A DNA stretch of 32,067 bases from Bradyrhizobium sp. YR681 (GTDB lineage: Bacteria; Pseudomonadota; Alphaproteobacteria; Rhizobiales; Xanthobacteraceae), in the NCBI RefSeq assembly GCF_000282615.1, contig NZ_AKIY01000288.1:1-32067 (forward strand). Reading direction: 5' to 3'. A program made the translations under genes and the position numbers. Of the stretch, positions 8,048 to 15,326 are shown one piece after another. The notes beneath the pieces are model-generated. The model saw nothing but the letters and a program-made list of their open reading frames with translations. It was not told where the DNA came from and did not search any database. Position 1 is the first letter of the stretch. Each line of letters opens with the position of its first letter.

Positions 8048-8365
8048 ATGCGATTTGGATTGGGGTTGTGCTTGGTGTCGGCTCTGACGGCGTGCGCGGG
8101 TTCCGCGCTTGCTGCAGATTATGCGGTTCCCACCGAGCGACGTGTCGCGCAGATCACCACGATCGACCGCGGACCGAATCCTTATTGCGGACCCAAATAT
8201 GGCTGTCCGATCGTGGTTCGAGTCCGGCACCGCAGCCTCGGCATGGGTTATCCCTCGAGCTTCGATCCCCGCACCCGGGGTGAGCCGCATTACTTCTACG
8301 GGCCGATGCGGACCTACGTGGAGTTCGTCGACCCGCTGTTTCCCGAGCGGGTCTCGGCCTACTGA
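8048..8365 (+). CDS. Small secreted protein with paired cysteines
   Basis: A 105-residue exported protein. The signal peptide is MRFGLGLCLVSALTACAGSALA, cleaved before ADYAVP; an internal LTAC could alternatively act as a lipobox. The mature part contains NPYCGPKYGCPIVVRVRH, two Cys in a small Pro/Gly-rich loop likely to form a disulphide, followed by a Tyr-rich tail. AGGAA lies seven bases before this ATG, which supports it over the TTG at 7991. I do not recognise the family. It closes the forward-strand run of EPS-linked genes. Confidence 0.68.
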   Translation: MRFGLGLCLVSALTACAGSALAADYAVPTERRVAQITTIDRGPNPYCGPKYGCPIVVRVRHRSLGMGYPSSFDPRTRGEPHYFYGPMRTYVEFVDPLFPERVSAY

Positions 8366-8470
8366 CCAATCGATGTTGCGGGCGCGCAGTCGCAAATTTG
8401 ACGCTGGCCGGACCTTCTGCAATTCTCGCGGTGGCCGTTCATCCGACTTGAGAGGCTGACCCGATCAATT

Positions 8471-8487
8471 GGCTGCTGATTGCAGCC
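8471..8487. terminator. Hairpin between convergent genes
   Basis: GGCTGC-TGATT-GCAGCC forms a 6-bp stem between the convergent genes ending at 8365 (plus) and 8494 (minus). There is no U-tract on either side, so a terminator role is only suggested by position. Confidence 0.3.
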
Positions 8488-8493
8488 GGTCAT

Positions 8494-8913
8494 TCAGTTG
8501 GTCCCCTGACCGGACCTGTATTGCGGAAAGCGGCTCAGCATCGCGGCCTTCAGAAACTTGAAGTGCGCGATCGAGGCGCCGAGCTCCTTGAGGCGTCGCT
8601 GGCCGTTCAGGATCTCCTTGTCGAACAGATCCTGGTGGTGATTGTCGAGCGCCTCGCGCTCGAGATATTCGTCGTCGCCATTGCCGAAGGTCACAGCCGC
8701 CCGCGCCAGCACGTCCTCTACCCGGCGATTGAGGCCCGACTGCTCCCGCTCCGCCGCGTGAAGGGCGTCCTCGATCGCGATCATGATGGCCTCGATGCGG
8801 GTGCGATCGGTCTCGGCGTCACGCTCGGGCGAGCGCGCACGGAACGTCTGCTCTCCCCCGAAACGGTCTTTCAGGAAGTTATGGGTGCGGGCCCGCAGGA
8901 AGAGCTGAAACAT
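8494..8913 (-). CDS. Hypothetical helical protein
   Basis: A 139-residue, charged, almost entirely helical cytosolic protein without membrane segments or signal peptide. Central heptad-like stretches (IEDALHAAEREQSGLNRRVEDVL) suggest a coiled coil. Acidic and basic residues alternate, and a short C-terminal part (RFPQYRSGQ) is more polar. A weak GGAAA precedes the ATG at 8913. The next gene upstream on the strand ends at 8965, so the two may be cotranscribed. I do not recognise the family. Confidence 0.62.
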   Translation of the reverse strand: MFQLFLRARTHNFLKDRFGGEQTFRARSPERDAETDRTRIEAIMIAIEDALHAAEREQSGLNRRVEDVLARAAVTFGNGDDEYLEREALDNHHQDLFDKEILNGQRRLKELGASIAHFKFLKAAMLSRFPQYRSGQGTN

Positions 8914-8964
8914 GCGCGCATTTTCCGGTTCGAGGCGCCAGACCAGAAAATGGGCCCGGGATGG

Positions 8965-9267
8965 TTAATAAAGGTTGAATCCGTCGCGTCGCTCTGTGCG
9001 GCTTTGCGCCATCCAGGCCCTCCAGGCGCCATCGTGCTTCTCGTAGAGCTCGAGCCGGCGCCGCTCGCCGGCATCCGGCCACACGACGCGGCCGTCGGGC
9101 GCGGCCTGCGCCCCGCCCGGTGCCTGCCCGCTGTCGAGCCGCTCGAACTCGAACGTCTCCTCTGGCGTCAGGCCGATCAGGACCCGCCGGCCTCCCGCAT
9201 CGACGAAATACCGCCGCGGCGCCGCGTCCGTCGGACCGGTCGTGGGCTCTGCCTGAGTTCCCGTCAT
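8965..9267 (-). CDS. Hypothetical acidic protein
   Basis: A 100-residue protein with a disordered, Thr/Pro-rich N-terminus, then a compact segment (RRYFVDAGGRRVLIGLTPEETFEFERLD) that looks like a small beta-alpha fold, and a C-terminal helical part rich in Arg, Glu and Trp. The ATG at 9267 has a strong GGGGGAG seven bases upstream. It precedes the helical gene at 8494-8913 by 51 bases on the same strand. I do not recognise the family. Confidence 0.66.
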   Translation of the reverse strand: MTGTQAEPTTGPTDAAPRRYFVDAGGRRVLIGLTPEETFEFERLDSGQAPGGAQAAPDGRVVWPDAGERRRLELYEKHDGAWRAWMAQSRTERRDGFNLY

Positions 9268-9321
9268 GATCCACTCCCCCTGCCGTGATCCAAGCGAGCG
9301 CCGCCCTCCGGTTGTAAATCC

Positions 9322-9492
9322 TCAGAATGCCCGCCGCACCCTCATCAATGAATTATTCTGCCGGAACGCGATGGTGCTGTAGGGCCGGTGGAGTGGATTG
9401 CGTTCCACGCGCTCGCGCTGTCCCCACGCGCGCGTCGCATAGCCCGCACCAAAGCCGGCGAGGATGGAGACCAGGATCACGACCAGCATCAT
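9322..9492 (-). CDS. Small single-pass membrane protein (56 residues)
   Basis: A 56-residue open frame starts at a tandem ATG-ATG (9492) and stops at TGA (9324-9322). The product has one N-terminal membrane helix (MLVVILVSILAGFGAGYA) followed by a basic, polar tail (RAWGQRERVERNPLHRPYST) and ends RVRRAF. GGAAAG lies about eight bases upstream. The helix-then-basic-tail layout is typical of real small membrane proteins, and a run of hydrophobic codons in the right place is unlikely by chance. Two copies of an 11-bp direct repeat lie just upstream (9514-9546). Function unknown. Confidence 0.6.
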   Translation of the reverse strand: MMLVVILVSILAGFGAGYATRAWGQRERVERNPLHRPYSTIAFRQNNSLMRVRRAF

Positions 9493-9513
9493 TCGAATTT
9501 CTTTCCGATGGCA

Positions 9514-9546
9514 TCTCGTCTTCGTGACGCATCAGTCTCGTCTTCG
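9514..9546. repeat. 11-bp direct repeat upstream of the 56-residue gene
   Basis: TCTCGTCTTCG occurs at 9514-9524 and again at 9536-9546, exactly 22 bp apart, which is about two helical turns. On the minus strand the pair sits 22 bases upstream of the small membrane-protein start at 9492. That spacing suits two regulator half-sites on one DNA face, though chance cannot be excluded. Confidence 0.4.
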
Positions 9547-9641
9547 AGTTGTGTCGAGATCATGATGAGCCCCGCTGATTTTCTTGTCATGCCAGAGATT
9601 TTTTGGGCAGCAGCGTGCTTGCGAAGTGGACGATCGCGCGC

Positions 9642-9797
9642 TCAGCTGAAGAACCAGAGGAACAGTCTCACCAGCAACAGCGTGATGAAATACACCCAGC
9701 CCGCCATCGCAATCAGCGCAACGCTGAAAAATGCGCCTTCGAATGCCCGATCTCTGATCTTGGAGAGGGGAAGTGCCGCTAGCGCTTTCTGAAGCAT
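9642..9797 (-). CDS. Small membrane protein (51 residues)
   Basis: The product from ATG 9797 is 51 residues: an amphipathic, basic N-terminus (MLQKALAALPLSKIRDRAF) and a long hydrophobic helix (GAFFSVALIAMAGWVYFITL and onward) ending in LFLWFFS. The frame stays open upstream to a TTG at 9971, but that extension is a low-complexity Arg/Ser/Thr stretch and has no ATG, so the short form is preferred. The ribosome binding site is weak. Function unknown; it could be a small envelope or stress peptide. Confidence 0.5.
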   Translation of the reverse strand: MLQKALAALPLSKIRDRAFEGAFFSVALIAMAGWVYFITLLLVRLFLWFFS

Positions 9798-9920
9798 CTC
9801 GGTCTTCTTGATTTGTCGATTTTGATTCTGCGACTTTGTCGTCGCCGTTCGCGCGAACTTAGCCGAACGAATTCGACGATCTCGTGACGCTCGCCTCGGT
9901 GAAAGCGCAATGCTGCTCGT

Positions 9921-10013
9921 CGCGATCGTCGATCGCGTCAACGCGGCACGATTAGATCCGTTCTCGTTCAAAGCCGTTGCACGCGGCGCGCGCCGCGATT
10001 CAATTCAAATTGA
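9921..10013. repeat. Cluster of three perfect palindromes
   Basis: CGCGATCG-T-CGATCGCG spans 9921-9937, CGCGGCGC-GCGCCGCG spans 9982-9997, and TCAATT-CA-AATTGA spans 10000-10013. Spacings between them are irregular. They may be protein binding sites or stem-loops; the GC-only one would form a very stable hairpin. Confidence 0.5.
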
Positions 10014-10249
10014 TTCCGCGAATCTGCGGCGCGATTTCGCAACAGATAATTCCTGATCGCGCGCAAGTGTTGACGCGGAGCGAAGCATTCGGTTTTGCGA
10101 TGTCGCCCCACGGGACGAGGCGGGACGTGTCGCGCCGGCTTCGGCGGCCGGCTCACATCATTGACAGGGGCGAGCGGGTCCGATCGGAGGCTCAGAACCG
10201 GCTTGCACCCGCCGCCCCATCCTTTATCAAGTGGAGGTTGCGGACATCG

Positions 10250-10297
10250 GCTTGGATTTTAGCTTGGATTTGGGCGCGGTTTTGGGCTTGGTCCGGG
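10250..10297 (+). repeat. Degenerate 12-bp tandem repeat before rfbA
   Basis: Four head-to-tail 12-mers can be aligned: GCTTGGATTTTA (10250-10261), GCTTGGATTTGG (10262-10273), GCGCGGTTTTGG (10274-10285) and GCTTGGTCCGGG (10286-10297). The array ends 18 bases before the rfbA ATG, within its likely leader. It is strongly strand-biased, with G and T making up most of the plus strand. Confidence 0.55.
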
Positions 10298-10315
10298 TTT
10301 GGGCCTCGAGGGCAT

Positions 10316-11206
10316 ATGAAGGGCATCATCCTGGCAGGGGGAACGGGTTCCCGGCTTTATCCCGTCACCGCCGTGGTGTCGAAGCAGCTTCTGCCTGTCT
10401 TCGACAAGCCGATGATCTATTATCCGCTGTCCACCCTGATGTTCGCCGGCATCAGGGACATCCTCATCATCACCACGCCGCAGGACCAGCCGCTGTTCCA
10501 GCGGCTGCTCGGCGACGGCTCCGAGATCGGCCTCTCCTTCTCCTATGCCCATCAGGACAGCCCGCGCGGACTGGCGGACGCCTTCATCGTCGGCCGCGAC
10601 TTCGTCGGCAAGGACCCGGTCGCCCTGGTGCTGGGCGACAACATCTTCTACGGCAACCGCCTGCCGGAGATGCTGATCCAGGCCGCCTCGCGCGGGCATG
10701 GCGCCACGATCTTCGGCTATCCCGTCAACACGCCGGAGCAATATGGCGTGGTCGAGCTCGACGCGAGCGGCCGGGCGTTGTCGATCGAGGAGAAGCCCGC
10801 GCAGCCGCGCTCCAACATCGCCGTGACCGGGCTCTATTTCTACGACAACGACGTACTGGACATCGCCGCCGGAATTGCTCCCTCCCCGCGCGGCGAGCTC
10901 GAGATCACCGACGTCAACAGGGTCTATCTCGAGCGCGGAGAGCTGTTCGTGTGGCTGATGGGCCGCGGCATGGCCTGGCTGGACACCGGCACGCACTCCT
11001 CGCTGGTCGAAGCCAGCCATTTCGTCCAGATCCTCGAGCAGCGCCAGGGGCTGCGCATCGCCTGTCCCGAGGAGATTGCGCTGCGGCAGGGTTACATCTC
11101 CCTTGAAGCCTTCGAGAAGCTGGCGCAAAAGAATGTCAGGAGCAGCTACGGCCAATATCTGCTGTCGGTCTACCGCTCGTTCGGGCGCGAGGCGGGCGGC
11201 GCCTGA
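10316..11206 (+). CDS. rfbA: Glucose-1-phosphate thymidylyltransferase
   Basis: Makes dTDP-glucose from dTTP and glucose-1-phosphate, the first step of the dTDP-deoxysugar (for example rhamnose) pathway in the cytosol. The 296-residue product has the nucleotidyltransferase start MKGIILAGGTGSRLYP, then KQLLPVFDKPMIYYPLSTLM, LGDNIFYG, the EEKP motif (IEEKPAQPRSN), GELEITDVN and WLDTGTH, all classical for RmlA. Length equals the family norm. The ATG at 10316 starts the conserved N-terminus; GAGGG lies four bases upstream. The frame remains open upstream to 9977 but that part has no RmlA homology pattern. rfbB follows 12 bases later, so the two form an operon. Confidence 0.96.
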   Translation: MKGIILAGGTGSRLYPVTAVVSKQLLPVFDKPMIYYPLSTLMFAGIRDILIITTPQDQPLFQRLLGDGSEIGLSFSYAHQDSPRGLADAFIVGRDFVGKDPVALVLGDNIFYGNRLPEMLIQAASRGHGATIFGYPVNTPEQYGVVELDASGRALSIEEKPAQPRSNIAVTGLYFYDNDVLDIAAGIAPSPRGELEITDVNRVYLERGELFVWLMGRGMAWLDTGTHSSLVEASHFVQILEQRQGLRIACPEEIALRQGYISLEAFEKLAQKNVRSSYGQYLLSVYRSFGREAGGA

Positions 11207-11218
11207 AGCAGAGACCGC

Positions 11219-12280
11219 ATGCGCCTTGACGGCATCACCATCTTCGTGACGGGCGGTGCGGGCTTCATCGGCTCGGCCGTGATCCGTCATCTGCTAGCGG
11301 ACACCGGCGCGCGTATCGTCAACATCGACAAGCTGACCTACGCGGCCAACCTCGACTCGCTGCCGGGGGCCTCCACGCATCCGCGCTATGTGTTTGCGCA
11401 ACAATGCATCGGCGAGAGCGCCGGCCTGCGCGCGCTGTTCGAGACGTACCAGCCGGACGCGGTGATGAACCTCGCGGCAGAAAGCCATGTCGACCGTTCG
11501 ATCGACGGCCCGGCGGAATTCATCCAGACCAATGTGGTGGGCACGTTCACCCTGCTCCAGGAGGCACTGCGCCATTGGCGGGGGTTGACGCCGGAGCGAA
11601 GCGCGCGCTTCCGCTTCCTTCACGTCTCGACCGACGAGGTGTTCGGATCGCTCGGCGGCAGTGGCCAGTTCAGCGAGGACACCGCCTATGCGCCGAACTC
11701 GCCCTATTCGGCGAGCAAGGCGTCGTCCGACCATCTCGTCCGCGCCTGGCGGGAGACGTACGGCCTTCCCACCATGGTGACGAACTGCTCGAACAATTAC
11801 GGGCCCTATCATTTCCCCGAAAAGCTGATCCCGCACATGATCATTCGCGGACTGGCGAGCGAACAGCTGCCGGTCTATGGCGACGGCGGCAACGTCCGCG
11901 ACTGGCTCTATGTCGCCGATCACGCAGAAGCGCTGACGCTGGTGCTCGAGCGCGGCGTCATCGGCGAGACCTACAACATCGGTGCACGCTGCGAACGGAC
12001 CAATCTCGCCGTGGTGGAGCGCATCTGCGATCTGCTCGATGAGATCTCGCCCGGCGCCGCCAGGCGCCGCAGCCTGATCAGCTTCGTCGCCGACCGGCCC
12101 GGCCACGATCTGCGCTACGCCATGGATCCCGGCAAGATCGAGCGCGAGCTCGGCTGGCGCCCGCGCGAGGATTTCGACAGCGGGCTTGCCAAGACCGTCC
12201 GCTGGTTCTGCGACAACCGGACGTGGTGGCAGAACATCCTCGATCGCGGTTACCGTAGCGCGCGGATCGGACTCGGCTGA
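11219..12280 (+). CDS. rfbB: dTDP-glucose 4,6-dehydratase
   Basis: Converts dTDP-glucose to dTDP-4-keto-6-deoxyglucose using bound NAD+, the second step of dTDP-rhamnose and related sugar synthesis. The 353-residue short-chain dehydrogenase/reductase has the Rossmann motif TGGAGFIG (residues 11-18), the catalytic Thr138-Asp139-Glu140 in HVSTDEVFGS, the Tyr163-x-x-x-Lys167 pair in SPYSASKASS, and the substrate-binding stretches NCSNNYGPYHFPEKLIP and YGDGGNVRDWLYV. Length and motif order match RmlB. It starts 12 bases after rfbA. rfbC and rfbD do not follow, so the end product could be rhamnose made with genes elsewhere or another 6-deoxyhexose. Confidence 0.96.
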   Translation: MRLDGITIFVTGGAGFIGSAVIRHLLADTGARIVNIDKLTYAANLDSLPGASTHPRYVFAQQCIGESAGLRALFETYQPDAVMNLAAESHVDRSIDGPAEFIQTNVVGTFTLLQEALRHWRGLTPERSARFRFLHVSTDEVFGSLGGSGQFSEDTAYAPNSPYSASKASSDHLVRAWRETYGLPTMVTNCSNNYGPYHFPEKLIPHMIIRGLASEQLPVYGDGGNVRDWLYVADHAEALTLVLERGVIGETYNIGARCERTNLAVVERICDLLDEISPGAARRRSLISFVADRPGHDLRYAMDPGKIERELGWRPREDFDSGLAKTVRWFCDNRTWWQNILDRGYRSARIGLG

Positions 12281-12501
12281 CGAAAACACCGTGATACTAC
12301 GGAGTGATAAACGCCGATTTCATCGCGGTAAGGTTGAGCAGTTAGCTTAATCCGCGTTGTTTGTTGCGAACGCCGAAGGATCGCATATCCATCGTCTCAC
12401 CGGGCTCCCCCAAGCCCGGCCCCACCCAAGCAAAGCCGTCGAGCGAACATGGGTCCGCTTGGCGGCTTTGTCGTTGTGTCGACGAGAGGATGGTTTCGGT
12501 T

Positions 12502-12675
12502 ATGGCGCGCAGGCCCTGGTCGTTCAAGGAAGACCGCCGGCTGATGGAATTGGCCAAGTCTTCGACTTCGCTGGAAGAAGCAGCGAAACTTCTCGGGCGT
12601 TCGCCCGATGCGATCAAGCGCATGGCCTTGCGGCTCGGCCTGTCGCTGAAATCCAAGGGCACCAAGAAGAACTAG
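12502..12675 (+). CDS. Small SANT/HTH-like DNA-binding protein
   Basis: A 57-residue protein starting MARRPWSFKEDRRLMELAK and continuing with a helix-turn-helix-like segment (SLEEAAKLLGRSPDAIKRM), ending in a basic tail (SLKSKGTKKN). The W-S-x-x-E-D start and the second helix with K-R resemble Myb/SANT-type or GcrA-like small DNA-binding folds. A second in-frame ATG at 12490 directly abuts GAGAGG, which would be too close; ATG 12502 is 12 bases from it. The frame remains open upstream to 12361 but that part is low complexity. Target sites are unknown. Confidence 0.7.
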   Translation: MARRPWSFKEDRRLMELAKSSTSLEEAAKLLGRSPDAIKRMALRLGLSLKSKGTKKN

Positions 12676-12863
12676 CGCAAAAGCTTGCCTTCTGCGCCCC
12701 GGCCACGTGCGACAATCCCTCGACGTGCACGCACCTCGACGGCCTCCGCCAGCTCGAGTCTCGCGCCCGCGCAGGCCGCGACTGGTTTACGAATTCCTAT
12801 CGATGGAACTCTGGGCTACGCACCGCATTATCTGCGAAAGAAATGCAGGAGGCAGAGTCCGTG

Positions 12864-13028
12864 ATGGCGAGCTCTTTCCTTTCAGTAATCTCGATCTGGT
12901 TTGCGATTAACATCCTGTTCCTGGTCATGAGATTGTGGGTCACCAGAGAGGCGAGCTGGGATGTCGGTGTGGACCGAAACCAGCTGAGAACCGCCTACGC
13001 AAGGTCGAGGCCGCGCCGCCGCGCTTGA
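12864..13028 (+). CDS. Small membrane protein (54 residues)
   Basis: The product MASSFLSVISIWFAINILFL continues to one membrane helix ending near VMRLWV, followed by a polar tail with a strongly basic end (RSRPRRRA). A near-perfect AGGAGG (12847-12852) lies 11 bases before this ATG and 8 before a GTG at 12861 that would add one residue; either may be used. Such a strong ribosome binding site placed correctly before a hydrophobic start supports a real gene. Function unknown. Confidence 0.6.
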   Translation: MASSFLSVISIWFAINILFLVMRLWVTREASWDVGVDRNQLRTAYARSRPRRRA

Positions 13029-13152
13029 AGTCGCCTCGCCGCCCAAGACGAGCCTTTATGAGTAGCTTCGGTTAAACGGCTCCGGTTCGGAAAACACCGC
13101 GAGTCCATGCAACCGGAAGCACTGGTTCTAAACCTTATCTTAGCGCCTCGTT

Positions 13153-13182
13153 GGTTAAGGTCCGGGTTATCCTTTCTTAACC
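13153..13182. promoter_or_regulatory. GGTTAAG/CTTAACC inverted repeat before the EAL gene
   Basis: GGTTAAG (13153-13159) and CTTAACC (13176-13182) form a 7-bp inverted repeat with 16 bases between the arms, ending 12 bases before the ATG at 13195. TTAACC half-sites recall CtrA boxes, but the exact TTAA-N7-TTAA spacing is absent, so CtrA control is only a possibility. Confidence 0.35.
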
Positions 13183-13194
13183 GGTAAGGCCGGG

Positions 13195-14787
13195 ATGGCA
13201 TCGGCACGGTCGAAATTCACGCTGGTGGCGCTCGTGCTTGCAAGCATGGCGGCGTTCACCCTCGCCGGTCATGTCGCCGTGACACGCTTCATCCACGACC
13301 AGCAGGCGCACCAGCTCGACGAACTGACCGATGTCGTGCTGCGCCGGTCCGAATTCGCCGTCGACTTTGCCGCCGCAAGCCTCGACGAACTGGCAGGCCG
13401 CGGGCTCGCCACGTGCGATGCCGCTTCGCTCCAGGCCATCCGTCTGCACGTCTATCAGCGATCCGCTGTGAAGGATGTCCGCCTCGTCAATTCGGACGGC
13501 TCGGTGATCTGCTCGGCCTATTCCGAGACGCTCGAGTTCGACAGGGGCTGGGCCGATCGCGGCGACATGCTCGCCTCGCGCGATTCCGGGTTGATGCTGT
13601 TCCGCGTCGAGCAGTTCGGTGGCGACGCACTTGGCGTGCTCAGGGACATCGGCAACAACAAGGCGCTGGTCGCGATCCTCGGCGTCAACGCCAACCTGTT
13701 CGACATCATGCCGGCCGAGCTCCGCGCGCATGGCGAAGTGCTGCTGGCGCTCAACAACGGCGCGCAGCTCGGCGAATTCATGCTCGACGCCAACAAGGCG
13801 CTGCCGCATCCGGTCGAGTTCGCCAGGAGCTCGGCGCGCTATCCGCTGCGCACCGTCATCCGCATCGACAGGACCGTGCTCTCGACGTGGAATACCGAGG
13901 CTTACTGGCCGGCAATGGCGGTTGCGATTGCGCTCGGCCTGCTGTTCGGCGTGCTGTTGTCGCGGACCCGGCGCATGGAGGGCCCTGTCGCCGACCTCGA
14001 TCGCGGCCTGGCGCGCGGCGAGTTCAGGCCGTATTTCCAGCCGATCTTCGATCTCAGGACGGGCCGGATCAAGGGCTGCGAGATCCTCGCGCGCTGGCTG
14101 CGCGAGGACGGTTCGATCGTCCCGCCGATGAACTTCATTCCGCTGGCGGAATCCAGCGGACGCATCGAAGCCATGACCTGGCAGATCCTGGGCCGCGCAT
14201 TGACCGACCTCCAGCCTCACCTCAAGGCCGACAAGGAGTTCAAGCTGTCGTTCAACGTCGTGCCGAAGCACCTCCTGAGCGAAGGCTTCGTCGGAGCCCT
14301 GCGCAGCGCGGTCGCCGCGATGAAAGTGTCAGCGCGACAGATCGTGGTCGAGGTGACCGAGCGCGACGAGCTCGACGATCTCGCGCGCGCGGCCGCCGTG
14401 GTGCGCGAGCTGCGCGACTACGGCTTCCGCGTCGCCATCGACGACGTCGGCGTCGGCCACAGTGGGCTGTCGCGGCTGAAGGGGCTCGGCGCCAACACGA
14501 TCAAGATCGACAAGTTCTTCGTCGACACCATCACGGTGGACGCCTCGACCACGACGATCGTGGAAATGCTGGTGGCGCTCGCGAGAGATTTCCACATGAC
14601 GGTGGTGGCCGAAGGCATCGAGACCGAGGAGCAGGCCAGCGCGCTGATCTCCTGCGGCGTCGAAGAGGGCCAGGGCTATCTCGTCGCGGCGCCACTGCCG
14701 CTCAAGAAATTCTGCGAGCTGGTTGAATCGCGGCACATGACGAGCGCGGCCGCAACGCCGGACGGCACCGTAGCGCTGGTGGCCTGA
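13195..14787 (+). CDS. CSS-motif EAL-domain c-di-GMP phosphodiesterase
   Basis: An inner-membrane enzyme that hydrolyses c-di-GMP. The 530-residue product has an N-terminal membrane helix (FTLVALVLASMAAFTLAG, 8-25), a periplasmic sensor of the CSS type with Cys74 and Cys106 (TCDAAS; VICSAYS), a second membrane helix (about 238-256) and a cytosolic EAL domain (about 272-515). Catalytic and metal residues are retained: Glu296 (CEILAR, a variant of EAL), Asn354, Glu386, Asp416-Asp417 (AIDDVGVGHSG), Lys437 (IKIDKFF) and Glu473 (VAEGIETEEQ). In known CSS proteins a disulphide in the periplasmic sensor controls activity and membrane stability. AAGG lies before the ATG. It appears to be a single gene; the flanking genes are unrelated. 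Confidence 0.92.
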   Translation: MASARSKFTLVALVLASMAAFTLAGHVAVTRFIHDQQAHQLDELTDVVLRRSEFAVDFAAASLDELAGRGLATCDAASLQAIRLHVYQRSAVKDVRLVNSDGSVICSAYSETLEFDRGWADRGDMLASRDSGLMLFRVEQFGGDALGVLRDIGNNKALVAILGVNANLFDIMPAELRAHGEVLLALNNGAQLGEFMLDANKALPHPVEFARSSARYPLRTVIRIDRTVLSTWNTEAYWPAMAVAIALGLLFGVLLSRTRRMEGPVADLDRGLARGEFRPYFQPIFDLRTGRIKGCEILARWLREDGSIVPPMNFIPLAESSGRIEAMTWQILGRALTDLQPHLKADKEFKLSFNVVPKHLLSEGFVGALRSAVAAMKVSARQIVVEVTERDELDDLARAAAVVRELRDYGFRVAIDDVGVGHSGLSRLKGLGANTIKIDKFFVDTITVDASTTTIVEMLVALARDFHMTVVAEGIETEEQASALISCGVEEGQGYLVAAPLPLKKFCELVESRHMTSAAATPDGTVALVA

Positions 14788-14795
14788 CCGATCGC

Positions 14796-14820
14796 CGCCC
14801 CGATTCTGGACAGTCGGGCG
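14796..14820 (+). terminator. Imperfect hairpin after the EAL gene
   Basis: CGCCCCGA (14796-14803) can pair with TCGGGCG (14814-14820) with one bulged C. It begins eight bases beyond the stop at 14787. There is no U-tract, so this is only a candidate terminator. Confidence 0.3.
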
Positions 14821-14945
14821 ACACGCTCCGCGCCACGACGTCCCCTTGCGAACCACCAGTCACAAACGCCGCAGCGACCCGCGGAACTTAACGATGTTCT
14901 CGGCTTTCGGAAGCGTCGCGGCGAGCGACCGGCTATCATGCTGCA

Positions 14946-15311
14946 ATGCGTCGTAACCATTTCATCGCAGCCGCGGCAATCTGCCTCGCGCTCATCGTCT
15001 ATGCCACGCTTTCCAAGCTGTCGGGCAGGCCTGCACTCATGGGCCATGCCGAAGCCTATTGGGTGGTCATCATCGAGCGCTTCAGCGCCTATTGCCTGCT
15101 TGGCTTTCTGGTGTCTTTCCTCCTACCGGGGCGCATCAAGCTGGCGAGCGCCCTCGTGATTGCCGTTGCGGTCAGCCTCGAGCTATTGCAATCGCTGGTG
15201 CCGGATCGCGATCCTCAATTTATCGATGTCCTGCAAAAGGCTGCCGGGGGCACTGTTGGCGTTCTGCTTGCCCAGACGATTTTGGCGTTCCTGCCGAGAC
15301 CGCCGGCCTAG
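14946..15311 (+). CDS. VanZ-like membrane protein
   Basis: A 121-residue integral membrane protein with four hydrophobic helices: AAAAICLALIVYATL, an amphipathic stretch with ERFSAYCLLGFLVSFLL, LASALVIAVAVSLELLQ and GGTVGVLLAQTILAFL. The signature ELLQSLVPDRDPQFIDVLQK followed by AAGG matches the VanZ family E-x-x-Q ... R-x-x-x-x-x-D pattern. VanZ relatives are linked to glycopeptide tolerance or envelope functions, but the role of short alphaproteobacterial versions is not known. The gene converges with the CHRD gene; the stops are 15 bases apart. Confidence 0.78.
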   Translation: MRRNHFIAAAAICLALIVYATLSKLSGRPALMGHAEAYWVVIIERFSAYCLLGFLVSFLLPGRIKLASALVIAVAVSLELLQSLVPDRDPQFIDVLQKAAGGTVGVLLAQTILAFLPRPPA

Positions 15312-15326
15312 AGCAGCCGAAAGGCT

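Larger units (their letters stand above)
9798..10315. other. Palindrome-rich intergenic region upstream of rfbA
   Basis: About 520 bases without a supported gene. The sequence is dense in inverted repeats: CGCGATCG-T-CGATCGCG (9921-9937), CGCGGCGCGCGCCGCG (9982-9997, a perfect 16-bp palindrome) and TCAATT-CA-AATTGA (10000-10013). A degenerate 12-bp tandem repeat follows at 10250-10297, directly before rfbA. A TTGACA at 10161-10166 resembles a -35 box but no matching -10 element is evident. The forward frame leading into rfbA is open from 9977 but its upstream part looks non-coding. Confidence 0.5.

Noticed and set aside
10259..12289. Minus-strand frames of 331-343 codons opposite rfbA and rfbB
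   Set aside because: Both are antisense to genes with full catalytic motifs and contain low-complexity Asp/Val/Ala runs typical of complements.
13153..13182. A CtrA binding site upstream of the EAL gene
   Set aside because: TTAACC half-sites are present but the required TTAA-N7-TTAA spacing is off by one, so only a generic inverted repeat is reported.
13177..14271. A 364-codon minus-strand frame opposite the EAL gene
   Set aside because: Complement of a gene with all EAL catalytic residues; no own motif or ribosome binding site.
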